Below are positions 1 through 8,315 of a stretch of DNA of 16,572 nt, in pieces. A model generated the notes under the pieces. That model was not told where the DNA came from. It worked only from the letters and a program-made list of their open reading frames with translations, and did no database searches. The translations under genes and the position numbers were made by a program. Positions within the stretch are counted from its first letter, which is position 1, and each line of letters opens with the position of its first letter. The DNA is from Propionibacteriaceae bacterium (GTDB lineage Bacteria; Actinomycetota; Actinomycetes; Propionibacteriales; Propionibacteriaceae). Where the stretch lies: assembly GCA_031254155.1 (NCBI GenBank), contig JAIRVA010000214.1, positions 1 through 16,572 on the forward strand, given 5' to 3'.

Positions 1-251
1 TGGCCCGAGAGTTCCAGCGCGTCGTCGACCGGGCGCCCGACGCGTCGTTGGTCGTCCTGGTGACCGGTGCCCGGACGGAGTTCGCGGACCTCCAACGCGG
101 CCGCGCGACCCTGCCGTCGAACGTGAACCTGCTGGTCATCCGGGTCGCGACGGGGGCGCCGGTCGCGCTCAGGACGGCTGGTACCGTCGTGGAACTGACC
201 GTGGGTACCCTCGTCGACCTCCCGCGGGCCCTGCGTGGCGGTGTGCGATGA
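1..251 (+). CDS. DUF58 domain protein, 3' end only
   Basis: Only the last 82 codons are present; the first complete codon begins at base 3 and the gene enters from the left edge. The fragment has a hydrophobic beta-strand (SLVVLVTG), a second strand (VNLLVIRV) and the closing pattern GTLVDLPRALRG, which resembles the C-terminal, von Willebrand A-like part of actinobacterial DUF58 proteins. The stop codon overlaps the ATG of the next gene (ATGA, 248-251), so the two are probably translationally coupled. In actinomycetes DUF58 proteins commonly sit between a MoxR-family AAA ATPase and a transglutaminase-like membrane protein, and the downstream gene here fits that. The family is linked to envelope or chaperone-like roles but its biochemistry is poorly defined. 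The assignment rests on a short tail plus gene order. Confidence 0.7.
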   Translation, partial: AREFQRVVDRAPDASLVVLVTGARTEFADLQRGRATLPSNVNLLVIRVATGAPVALRTAGTVVELTVGTLVDLPRALRGGVR

Positions 252-2560
252 GGACACGGTCGTTGATAAATGGTGCAGGTGGCGGTTTCGGGGCGGGCGG
301 CCGCACCTGGGCCGCGAGCCGCTGGGCGCCGACCCCCGGCCGGCTGATCGAGGCGGGGTTCGTCCTCGCGGTCACCCTGCTCGGTCTCGCCGGCTTCGCC
401 GCCTCCTTCGACTCCTGGTGGTTCCTCGCCGTCGCGGCCATCGGCACCGGGCTGGCCCTCGTCCTCACCCACGTCGTCCTCGCGCTGCGGTGGCACTGGA
501 CGCTGGCGGTGGCCGGGGCCATCGGGGTATATTGCCTTGTCGGCGGGCCGGTCGCGGTCAGGTACGACCTCATTGCCGGCGTCGTACCCTCCCTCGCGAC
601 CGAGCGCGACCTCGTGACCCTGGCGACGACGGGCTGGAAGGCGTTCCTTACCGCGTACCCACCCGTCGACGGGGCCGGGGAGTATCTCGCCCTGCCGTTC
701 CTGCTGGCCCTCGTCGGCGCGGCCGCGAGCTACGGGCTGGCGCGCGCCTACCGGTTCCTGTCCGCCGGGCTCATCCCGCAGACTGGCCTGTTCGGGCTTG
801 TCATCGCACTCGGGACGCACCACCAGGTGTGGCCGGTGTACCAGGGCCTCGCGTGGGTCGCGGTCGTCGTGGCCTGGCTCGCGTACCGCGCCCGTTCCGC
901 GACCCGGCTCCTCGCCGCCGAGGTCACCCACGCCCGGCCGGCGCGCATCCTCGCGGGCGTCGGGCTCCTCGGCCTGGCACTGGTGGCGGGGCTCGTCGCG
1001 GGTCCCGGCCTTCCCGGGATGGCTCCGGTCCGCGACATTCTGCGCGACCACGTCGATCTGCCGGTCGATCTCACGAAGTACCCCTCGCCGATGTCGAGCC
1101 TGCGCAAGTTCTCTTCCGTCGCCCTCAAGGACACCTTTTACTACGACGACGAGATTCTGACGGTGACGGGGGCCGCGCCGGGGGCGCTGCTCCGGTTCGC
1201 GGTCCTCGACTCCTACGACGGCTGGGTCTGGGGTGCGTCCAGCAGCGGCTTCCGGCAGGTCGGCCGGGCGATCCCCGTACCCGCGGGCACGACGGGTACG
1301 CCGGTGGAACTCGGCGTGACGATCGGCGCGGTGTACGCGGCCCAGACTCCGCTCGACATCTGGATCCCGAGCCTCGGGCCGGCCACCGCGATCGAGTTCG
1401 GTGCGGCGGACGGCCGGAGCCGGGCGGGTGTGGCGTACGACCTCACGAAGGGCCAGGGGCTCCTGCTCGACCAGGTCCGGGCGGGTGAGACGTTCGCCGT
1501 CACCTCGGTCCCGGTCGCGGAACCGCAGGACGGCGTGGATTACGAGCCCGCCGGGGCGCCGCTCGTCAGTCTGGCGGACACCGAGTTTCTCGTCGCAGCG
1601 CTCGGTGGGCTGACCGGCGGCGACCTGGCCCCGTGGGCCCAGCTTGAGACCATGGCCGCCGGCTTCCGGAAGGGCGGCTGGAGCGATGGTACGGGCTCGG
1701 CGGCCGAGGCGCGGTACAGCCCGGGCGACGGCCAGGACCGGCTGAAGGCGTTCCTCGCGACCCTGCCGCGGTACGCGGGCAGCGACGAGCAGTACGCGGC
1801 CCTGTTCGCGCTCGTCGCCAACCGGATCGGGTTCCCGGCGCGCGTGGTCTTCGGCGCGGTGATGCCGAAGAGCGGTACGGCGGTCAGGGGCGCCGACGTC
1901 CACATTTGGGTCGAGGTGTCCACGACGGCGGGCTGGCTCGCCCTCGGGCCGGACTTCTTCATCCCGCCCCGCGACCAGAGGCCCGAGCCACCACCCCCCG
2001 AGGAGACCCCGCCCCCCGAGGCGGCCGAGGATATCCCGCCCGCCAACCCCAAGCCGCCTCCCGAGGACGTGAACAGCCTGGACACCCAGGCCGTCGCCGG
2101 CAAGCCCGCCCCGCCACCGGTACCCCCGGTCGCGGCGTGGTGGCTGCCCGTGGCCGCCGGCGTTGCCGCCGGCGTGGCCGGGCTGGTCCTGCTGGTGGGC
2201 CTGTTGGTGGCCGTCAAGGGTGGCCGGACGTGGTGGCGGTACCACCACGGGACGCCCGTCCAACAGATTGCCGCCGGTTGGGCCGACCTCGTGGACCGGG
2301 CGCGGGACGTGGGCCTCCCGGTCCGTGGGCGCCAGACCCGCCGGGAACTGGCGGCGGCGTTGGGGCAAGCGGGCATGGCCCACGTGGCCACCCTCGCCGA
2401 CCGGGCCATGTTCCAGCCCACCCCGCCGGACCGCCGGACCGTCGAGACCCTCTGGGCCGAGGTCCGTCAGGCGAAGCGGGACCTCCTGTTCCAGAAGAGG
2501 GGCCTGCCTCGCCTCTGGGCCCGCCTCACACCCCGCTCCCTGACCCCGCGACGGCGGTGA
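248..2560 (+). CDS. Membrane-anchored transglutaminase-like protein (TgpA/DUF3488 type), probably catalytically dead
   Basis: 770 aa. I see seven hydrophobic segments in the first third (about residues 34-52, 57-79, 84-103, 145-165, 175-190, 199-213, 233-252), a large extracytoplasmic part (about 253-628), a last membrane segment (about 631-656) and a cytoplasmic tail rich in Arg and Trp. The transglutaminase-like core lies at about 500-572: the helix DEQYAALFALVANRIG is followed by FPARVVFGAV, then HIWVEV with His552, then GWLALGP. In active family members the helix starts with Cys and the last strand ends in Asp-Pro; here the matching positions are Asp513 and Gly567, so only the His of the triad is kept. 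A Pro/Glu-rich linker (about 573-628) joins the core to the last membrane segment. It overlaps the DUF58 gene by 4 bases. Likely an envelope protein acting with DUF58/MoxR; its substrate is unknown. Confidence 0.85.
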   Translation: MRTRSLINGAGGGFGAGGRTWAASRWAPTPGRLIEAGFVLAVTLLGLAGFAASFDSWWFLAVAAIGTGLALVLTHVVLALRWHWTLAVAGAIGVYCLVGGPVAVRYDLIAGVVPSLATERDLVTLATTGWKAFLTAYPPVDGAGEYLALPFLLALVGAAASYGLARAYRFLSAGLIPQTGLFGLVIALGTHHQVWPVYQGLAWVAVVVAWLAYRARSATRLLAAEVTHARPARILAGVGLLGLALVAGLVAGPGLPGMAPVRDILRDHVDLPVDLTKYPSPMSSLRKFSSVALKDTFYYDDEILTVTGAAPGALLRFAVLDSYDGWVWGASSSGFRQVGRAIPVPAGTTGTPVELGVTIGAVYAAQTPLDIWIPSLGPATAIEFGAADGRSRAGVAYDLTKGQGLLLDQVRAGETFAVTSVPVAEPQDGVDYEPAGAPLVSLADTEFLVAALGGLTGGDLAPWAQLETMAAGFRKGGWSDGTGSAAEARYSPGDGQDRLKAFLATLPRYAGSDEQYAALFALVANRIGFPARVVFGAVMPKSGTAVRGADVHIWVEVSTTAGWLALGPDFFIPPRDQRPEPPPPEETPPPEAAEDIPPANPKPPPEDVNSLDTQAVAGKPAPPPVPPVAAWWLPVAAGVAAGVAGLVLLVGLLVAVKGGRTWWRYHHGTPVQQIAAGWADLVDRARDVGLPVRGRQTRRELAAALGQAGMAHVATLADRAMFQPTPPDRRTVETLWAEVRQAKRDLLFQKRGLPRLWARLTPRSLTPRRR

Positions 2561-2579
2561 GGGTTCCCCCCAGCGTCGA

Positions 2580-2630
2580 TTGCGAAAAAGCGGTCGCGAT
2601 GTGGGCGATTTGAGACCCGTTTCTTCGCAA
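2580..2630. repeat. Inverted repeat TTGCGAA...TTCGCAA in the gap before hpt
   Basis: The arms at 2580-2586 and 2624-2630 are perfect 7-base complements; extending to 11 bases (2580-2590 against 2620-2630) keeps 9 matches. The spacer between the 7-base arms is 37 bases, long for a terminator and with no clean T-run after it. It could be an operator pair or part of a leader fold. It is the only dyad seen in this gap besides the hairpin next to hpt. Confidence 0.3.
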
Positions 2631-2650
2631 CCGTCGTCGTACCCCGTTCG

Positions 2651-2673
2651 TACCTTGTCCCACCCACAAGGTA
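2651..2673 (+). promoter_or_regulatory. Perfect 8-bp hairpin holding the hpt ribosome binding site
   Basis: TACCTTGT (2651-2658), a 7-base loop CCCACCC and ACAAGGTA (2666-2673) form a perfect dyad ending 4 bases before the hpt ATG at 2678. The only Shine-Dalgarno-like sequence for hpt, AAGG (2668-2671, 6 bases before ATG), lies in the 3' arm and would be paired if the mRNA folds this way. It could instead be a DNA operator, with half-sites ACCTTGT/ACAAGGT. The sequence shows the dyad and its position; any regulatory role is inference. I found no convincing -35/-10 pair in 2561-2677. Confidence 0.5.
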
Positions 2674-2677
2674 GAGT

Positions 2678-3235
2678 ATGGGCGTGAACTTGGATGATGT
2701 CCGCGGCGATCTGAGCGCCGTACTTTTCACTGAGAGCCAGATCGAAGCCCGCATCGCGGAGCTGGCCGCCGAGATCGACCGCGACTATGCCGGGCGCCTG
2801 CCGTTGCTTGTTGGCATCCTGAACGGCGCGGTCATGGTGATGGCCGACCTCTCGCGCGCCCTCACGATCCACTGCGAAATGGACTGGATGGCGATCTCCT
2901 CCTACGGCTCGGGCGTGGCGTCGTCCGGCGTCGTCCGCATCCTCAAGGATATGAACACTTCCATTGTCGGTCGCGACGTGCTGATCGTGGAGGACATCGT
3001 CGACACCGGCCTCACGCTGTCGTACCTCATCGACAACCTCAAGTCCCGCAACCCGGCGAGCATCGAGGTTTGCGCGGGTTTCCGCAAGCCAGAGGCCCTG
3101 CGCAGCCACGTCGACGTCAAGTACCTCGGCTTCGAGATCCCCGGTGACTTCGTCGTGGGGTACGGGCTGGACTACGCCGGGCGGTACCGCAACCTCCGCG
3201 GGCTGGGCATCCTCGCGCCGGCGGTGTATTCATAA
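2678..3235 (+). CDS. hpt: Hypoxanthine phosphoribosyltransferase
   Basis: 185 aa, the usual length for bacterial HPRT. It transfers the phosphoribosyl group of PRPP to hypoxanthine (and usually guanine) in cytoplasmic purine salvage. The PRPP-binding signature is clear: LIVEDIVDTG at residues 102-111, with the acidic pair E105-D106 and D109-T110-G111. Other family marks are ILNGAVMVMADL near 48-60, a flexible-loop region with SSYGSG near 74-79, and FVVGYGLDYAGRYRNL near the C-terminus. The ATG at 2678 is supported by AAGG six bases upstream and by a normal N-terminus. In many actinomycetes tilS lies directly upstream of hpt; here the DUF58/transglutaminase pair does. The next gene, ftsH, starts 11 bases after the hpt stop, a standard neighbour order, so the two are probably co-transcribed. 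Confidence 0.96.
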   Translation: MGVNLDDVRGDLSAVLFTESQIEARIAELAAEIDRDYAGRLPLLVGILNGAVMVMADLSRALTIHCEMDWMAISSYGSGVASSGVVRILKDMNTSIVGRDVLIVEDIVDTGLTLSYLIDNLKSRNPASIEVCAGFRKPEALRSHVDVKYLGFEIPGDFVVGYGLDYAGRYRNLRGLGILAPAVYS

Positions 3236-3240
3236 GGCGG
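3235..3240 (+). promoter_or_regulatory. Ribosome binding site of ftsH
   Basis: AGGCGG, preceded by A to read AAGGCGG, overlaps the last base of the hpt stop codon and sits six bases before the ftsH ATG at 3247. It fixes the ftsH start and suggests coupling with hpt. Confidence 0.6.
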
Positions 3241-3246
3241 CGCGAT

Positions 3247-5687
<2,441 letters not shown>

Positions 5688-5691
<4 letters not shown>

Positions 5692-6257
5692 CCTTCGATG
5701 CGGCCCGCGTGGAGGCGGCCGTCCGCGAACTGTTGCTCGGCATCGGCGAGGACCCCGACCGGGAGGGGCTGCGCGACACCCCGGCGCGGGTGGCGCGCTC
5801 GTACCGTGAAGCCTTCGCGGGGCTGGAACAGGACGCGGCCGACGTGCTGGCAACGCGGTTCAACATCGAACATCAGGACATGGTACTTGTCCGCGACATT
5901 GAACTGTGGAGCTACTGCGAGCACCACCTCGTCCCCTTCACCGGCCTCGCCCACGTCGGGTACATCCCCGGGGCGGCCAAGCAGATCGTCGGTCTGTCCA
6001 AGCTGGCGCGCCTGGTCGATGTGTACGCCAAACGCCCCCAGGTCCAGGAGCGCCTGACCACCCAGATCGCCGACGCCCTGGTCGATGGGCTCAAGCCCGC
6101 CGGCGCCATCGTCGTCATCGAGGCCGAGCACCTCTGCATGTCGATGCGCGGGGTCCACAAGCCCGGCTCCCGGACGGTGACCTCCGCGGTTCGTGGTACC
6201 CTCCACGACCCCACCACCCGGGCCGAAGCCATGAGCCTCATCCTTGGGCGGTCGTGA
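5688..6257 (+). CDS. folE: GTP cyclohydrolase I
   Basis: 189 aa, a normal bacterial length. It converts GTP to 7,8-dihydroneopterin triphosphate, the first step of folate synthesis, in the cytoplasm. The N-terminal GEDPDREGLRDTPARVA pattern is standard. Zinc ligands are visible: Cys77 and His80 in YCEHHLVPF, and Cys150 in EAEHLCMSMRG, with the catalytic-type His148 beside it. KQIVGLSKLARLVD and the closing segment VTSAVRG are also family features. The ATG overlaps the ftsH stop (ATGA, 5688-5691) and the protein begins at the expected place, so translation is probably coupled to ftsH. The next gene, folP, follows after 35 bases. Confidence 0.97.
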
Positions 6258-6280
6258 CCCCGCCCCGGCCGGGCCGTTGG

Positions 6281-6295
6281 TAAAATGGGTCAGTG
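6281..6295 (+). promoter_or_regulatory. -10-like hexamer placed for a leaderless folP transcript
   Basis: TAAAAT (6281-6286) matches the sigma-70/SigA -10 consensus at five of six bases and is followed by six bases and then the folP GTG at 6293. That is the spacing seen where transcription starts on the first base of the start codon. No Shine-Dalgarno sequence precedes the GTG, and an in-frame TAA lies at 6281-6283, so no in-frame start exists between it and the GTG. No good -35 is visible (17 bases upstream is GC-rich). Leaderless starts are common in actinomycetes; the call here is inference from spacing. Confidence 0.4.
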
Positions 6296-7180
6296 GCCCT
6301 CAACCCCTGGCTCGAGTGTACGTTGACTTCCCCCGGCCCCACGCGGGTGATGGGGATCGTCAACGTGACCCCGGATTCCTTTGCCGAGCCGTTCCACCGG
6401 AGCCTGCCCCAGGCCGTCGAGCTCGGCCGCCGGCTCCACGCCGAGGGGGCGGACATCATTGATGTCGGGGGGGAGTCGACCCGTCCCGGTTCCGCGCGGG
6501 TGAGCGAGGCTGACGAGTTGGCCCGCGTCGTACCCGTCGTCGCCGCCCTCGCGCGGGCGCACATCCCCGTCAGCATAGATACAGTCCGGGCCGGTGTCGC
6601 GGAGGCGGCCCTCGCCGCCGGGGCCCGCCTGGTTAACGACGTGTCCGGCGGTCTCGCCGACCCCCGGATCCTCGACGTTGTCGCGCACCACCACGCGCTC
6701 TACATCCTCCAGCACTGGCGGACTCCCTTCACCTTCGAGTCCACCCACAGTGACATCCTCACCGAGGTTCCCGAAGAACTCGGCGAGCGCGCCGCCGCGG
6801 CGCTCGCCGCCGGCCTGCCGCGCGACCACCTTATCGTGGATCCGGGCATCGGCTTCGGCAAGACCCCCGCCGAGAGTTGGGAGTTGATCGCCCACCCCGA
6901 CGCCATCGCGGCCCTGGGCTTTCCCGTGCTGTGGGGCGTGTCCCGCAAGCGAGTCCTGGCGAGTGCGTACGACCACCCGACCGAGCCCTGGCAACGGGAT
7001 TCGGCGGGTGTCGCGGTGACCGCGCACCTGGCCCGCCACCGGGTGTGGGCCGTTAGGACCCACACCGTCCCCGACCACCGGGTGGCCATCGCGGCGGCAC
7101 GCTCCGCAGAGTGGGCGTTTGGGCGCCGTCTACCACACCCACCCGCCCACTCTTTCACCGACCCCGAAGGATTCGCATGA
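6293..7180 (+). CDS. folP: Dihydropteroate synthase
   Basis: 295 aa from the GTG at 6293. It condenses 6-hydroxymethyl-dihydropterin pyrophosphate with p-aminobenzoate to dihydropteroate and is the sulfonamide target. Motifs: MGIVNVTPDSF (20-30), ADIIDVGGESTRPGS, SIDT, NDVSGG, DPGIGFGKT (183-191), GVSRKR (215-220) and a C-terminal VRTH element. Two loops differ from the usual pattern: the SDGG that normally follows TPDSF is replaced by AEPF, and the common LMH(M/W) strand reads LQHWRTPF. All core pterin-binding residues seem present, so it should be active. Start choice: GTG 6293 is the first in-frame start after TAA at 6281; GTG 6347 or ATG 6350 are possible shorter starts that would begin right at the conserved domain. 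The stop overlaps the folBK ATG. Confidence 0.94.
   Translation: MALNPWLECTLTSPGPTRVMGIVNVTPDSFAEPFHRSLPQAVELGRRLHAEGADIIDVGGESTRPGSARVSEADELARVVPVVAALARAHIPVSIDTVRAGVAEAALAAGARLVNDVSGGLADPRILDVVAHHHALYILQHWRTPFTFESTHSDILTEVPEELGERAAAALAAGLPRDHLIVDPGIGFGKTPAESWELIAHPDAIAALGFPVLWGVSRKRVLASAYDHPTEPWQRDSAGVAVTAHLARHRVWAVRTHTVPDHRVAIAAARSAEWAFGRRLPHPPAHSFTDPEGFA
7166..7170 (+). promoter_or_regulatory. Ribosome binding site deciding the folBK start
   Basis: GAAGG ends six bases before the ATG at 7177 and lies inside the last codons of folP. It favours 7177 over the in-frame ATG at 7111. Confidence 0.6.
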
Positions 7181-8106
7181 CCACCCGCCCGCTCACCCCC
7201 GCCGACCTGGACCGTCTCGCCACGCTTGACCGCGGCGAGGTCGTCGGTCTTGAAGCCTGGGCGTACCACGGGGTCTTCGACCAGGAGCGCCGCGACGGCC
7301 AGCGCTTCCTGGTCGATGTCACCTGGTGGCAGGATCTCCGTACCGCCGCCGCGAGTGACAACCTCGCCCAGGCGACGGATTACGGCGCGCTCGCCCAAGC
7401 CGTCATCACGGCGCTCCAAGCCGCGCCCGTCGCGCTCATCGAGACCCTCGCCGCCCGCCTCCAGGCGACCCTGCTCGACCGCTTCCCGATGGAGTTTGTC
7501 CAGGTCACCGTCCACAAGCCCGATGCCCCGCTGGGTCTCGCCGTCGCCGATGTCCGCCTGGCCTCGGCCGTCGCCCGGGCCACGCCTCCCCGCGAGGTGG
7601 TCTTCTCCCTGGGTTCCAACGTTGAACCCTGCCGCGACTATCTCCAGTTCGCCGTCACCGCGCTCGCCGCCACGCCGGGTATCGAAGCAGTCCGGGTGTC
7701 GCCCGTCTACGCGACCGCGCCCGTACCCTCCGACACACCCCTGCCGCCCCAGGCCGATTTCCTCAACGCCGTCCTGGTCGCCACCTCCGCCCTGCCCGCC
7801 CCGGCCCTGGTCCGCCGCGGGCTCGCGATCGAGGCGCTCGCCGGCCGCGACCGCTCGGGCCCCCCGCACGGCCCCCGGACCCTCGACATCGATCTCATCC
7901 AGGCCGGCGCCGAAACGTCCCCCGACCCCGATTGCGTCATTCCGCACCCGCGGGCGGCGGCACGGGCTTTCGTACTTGTGCCGTGGCTCGGTCTCGACCC
8001 GTCGGCGCGACTCGGTGATCAACTAGTGAGACAGTTGTCGACCGGCGTACGTGACCAGGTCATCACCCGCCTTCCCGACAGACTTTTCACTCCTGACAAG
8101 GTCTGA
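7177..8106 (+). CDS. folBK: Bifunctional dihydroneopterin aldolase / 6-hydroxymethyl-dihydropterin pyrophosphokinase (FolB-FolK fusion)
   Basis: 309 aa, two enzymes in one chain. Residues about 16-128 are FolB: GLEAWAYHGVFDQER with Tyr30/His31 and Glu36, DGQRFLVDV, DYGALA, LIETLA, and VTVHKPDAP with the catalytic-type Lys114. Residues about 140-295 are FolK: FSLGSN (Gly146-Asn148), SPVYATAP, PPQADFLNAVL, and GPRTLDIDL with the magnesium-binding aspartates Asp237 and Asp239. FolB cleaves dihydroneopterin and FolK pyrophosphorylates the product, which FolP then uses, so the fusion joins consecutive steps. The ATG at 7177 is chosen because GAAGG lies six bases upstream (7166-7170), ATGA overlaps the folP stop, and the domain begins soon after; an ATG at 7111 would add 22 residues inside folP without support. 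Separate folB and folK genes are more usual, though fusions exist. Confidence 0.95.
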   Translation: MTTRPLTPADLDRLATLDRGEVVGLEAWAYHGVFDQERRDGQRFLVDVTWWQDLRTAAASDNLAQATDYGALAQAVITALQAAPVALIETLAARLQATLLDRFPMEFVQVTVHKPDAPLGLAVADVRLASAVARATPPREVVFSLGSNVEPCRDYLQFAVTALAATPGIEAVRVSPVYATAPVPSDTPLPPQADFLNAVLVATSALPAPALVRRGLAIEALAGRDRSGPPHGPRTLDIDLIQAGAETSPDPDCVIPHPRAAARAFVLVPWLGLDPSARLGDQLVRQLSTGVRDQVITRLPDRLFTPDKV

Positions 8107-8133
8107 TGACACTCAGATGACAATAAGTCATCA
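8104..8133. repeat. TGATGAC / GATGAC / GTCATCA repeat cluster at the folBK stop
   Basis: TGATGAC (8104-8110, containing the folBK TGA) pairs perfectly with GTCATCA (8127-8133). A second copy, GATGAC (8116-8121), pairs with the same 3' arm (GTCATC, 8127-8132) across a 5-base loop AATAA. Two alternative stems thus share one arm. No T-run follows, so it is not a classical intrinsic terminator. It may be an operator or an mRNA 3'-end structure. Confidence 0.35.
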
Positions 8134-8183
8134 ACAAGAATCCATTTCGAGATCGCCGTGAGATACATGTAATACCATTCCGG

Positions 8184-8212
8184 TTGCGCCAGGATAGCCC
8201 ATAACGTAGGAT
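8184..8212 (+). promoter_or_regulatory. Candidate promoter of the giant surface-protein gene
   Basis: TTGCGC (8184-8189), a 17-base spacer and TAGGAT (8207-8212) give a plausible SigA-type -35/-10 pair in a locally AT-richer gap. Transcription would start near 8219, leaving a leader of about 97 bases. The -10 lies inside a small dyad, TAGGA-TGAG-TCCTA (8207-8220), which could bind a regulator. A weaker alternative is TTTCGA (8145-8150), 17 bases, TGTAAT (8168-8173). Confidence 0.45.
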
Positions 8213-8266
8213 GAGTCCTACCGAAAGCGCGGGCTTGCGGTGCCGGGGTGCGACTCTGGACGAGAA

Positions 8267-8280
8267 CCATGCCGGCATGG
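8267..8280. repeat. Perfect 14-bp palindrome in the surface-gene leader
   Basis: CCATGCCGGCATGG is fully self-complementary without a loop. It lies between the candidate promoter and the start codon, 35 bases before the ATG. A loopless palindrome fits a dimeric DNA-binding site better than an RNA hairpin. Its function is unknown. Confidence 0.4.
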
Positions 8281-8304
8281 AGTATGACCAGTACGCACAC
8301 ACGT

Positions 8305-8309
8305 GGGGG
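8305..8309 (+). promoter_or_regulatory. Ribosome binding site of the surface-protein gene
   Basis: GGGGG is six bases upstream of the ATG at 8316. It is a weak Shine-Dalgarno match but is the only purine run there, and it supports a start that gives a complete signal peptide. Confidence 0.45.
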
Positions 8310-8315
8310 TTTGCA

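Noticed and set aside
235..1488. 417-codon plus-strand frame overlapping the transglutaminase-like gene
   Set aside because: Arg/Pro/Gly-rich out-of-frame shadow; the 248-2560 frame gives a membrane topology and a recognisable domain.
6264..6273. CCCGGCCGGG palindrome between folE and folP
   Set aside because: A GC-only palindrome of this size is expected by chance in such DNA, and there is no T-run to make a terminator.
7111..7176. Upstream in-frame ATG at 7111 as the folBK start
   Set aside because: It has no ribosome site, lies deep inside folP and adds residues outside the FolB domain; ATG 7177 has GAAGG and an ATGA overlap.
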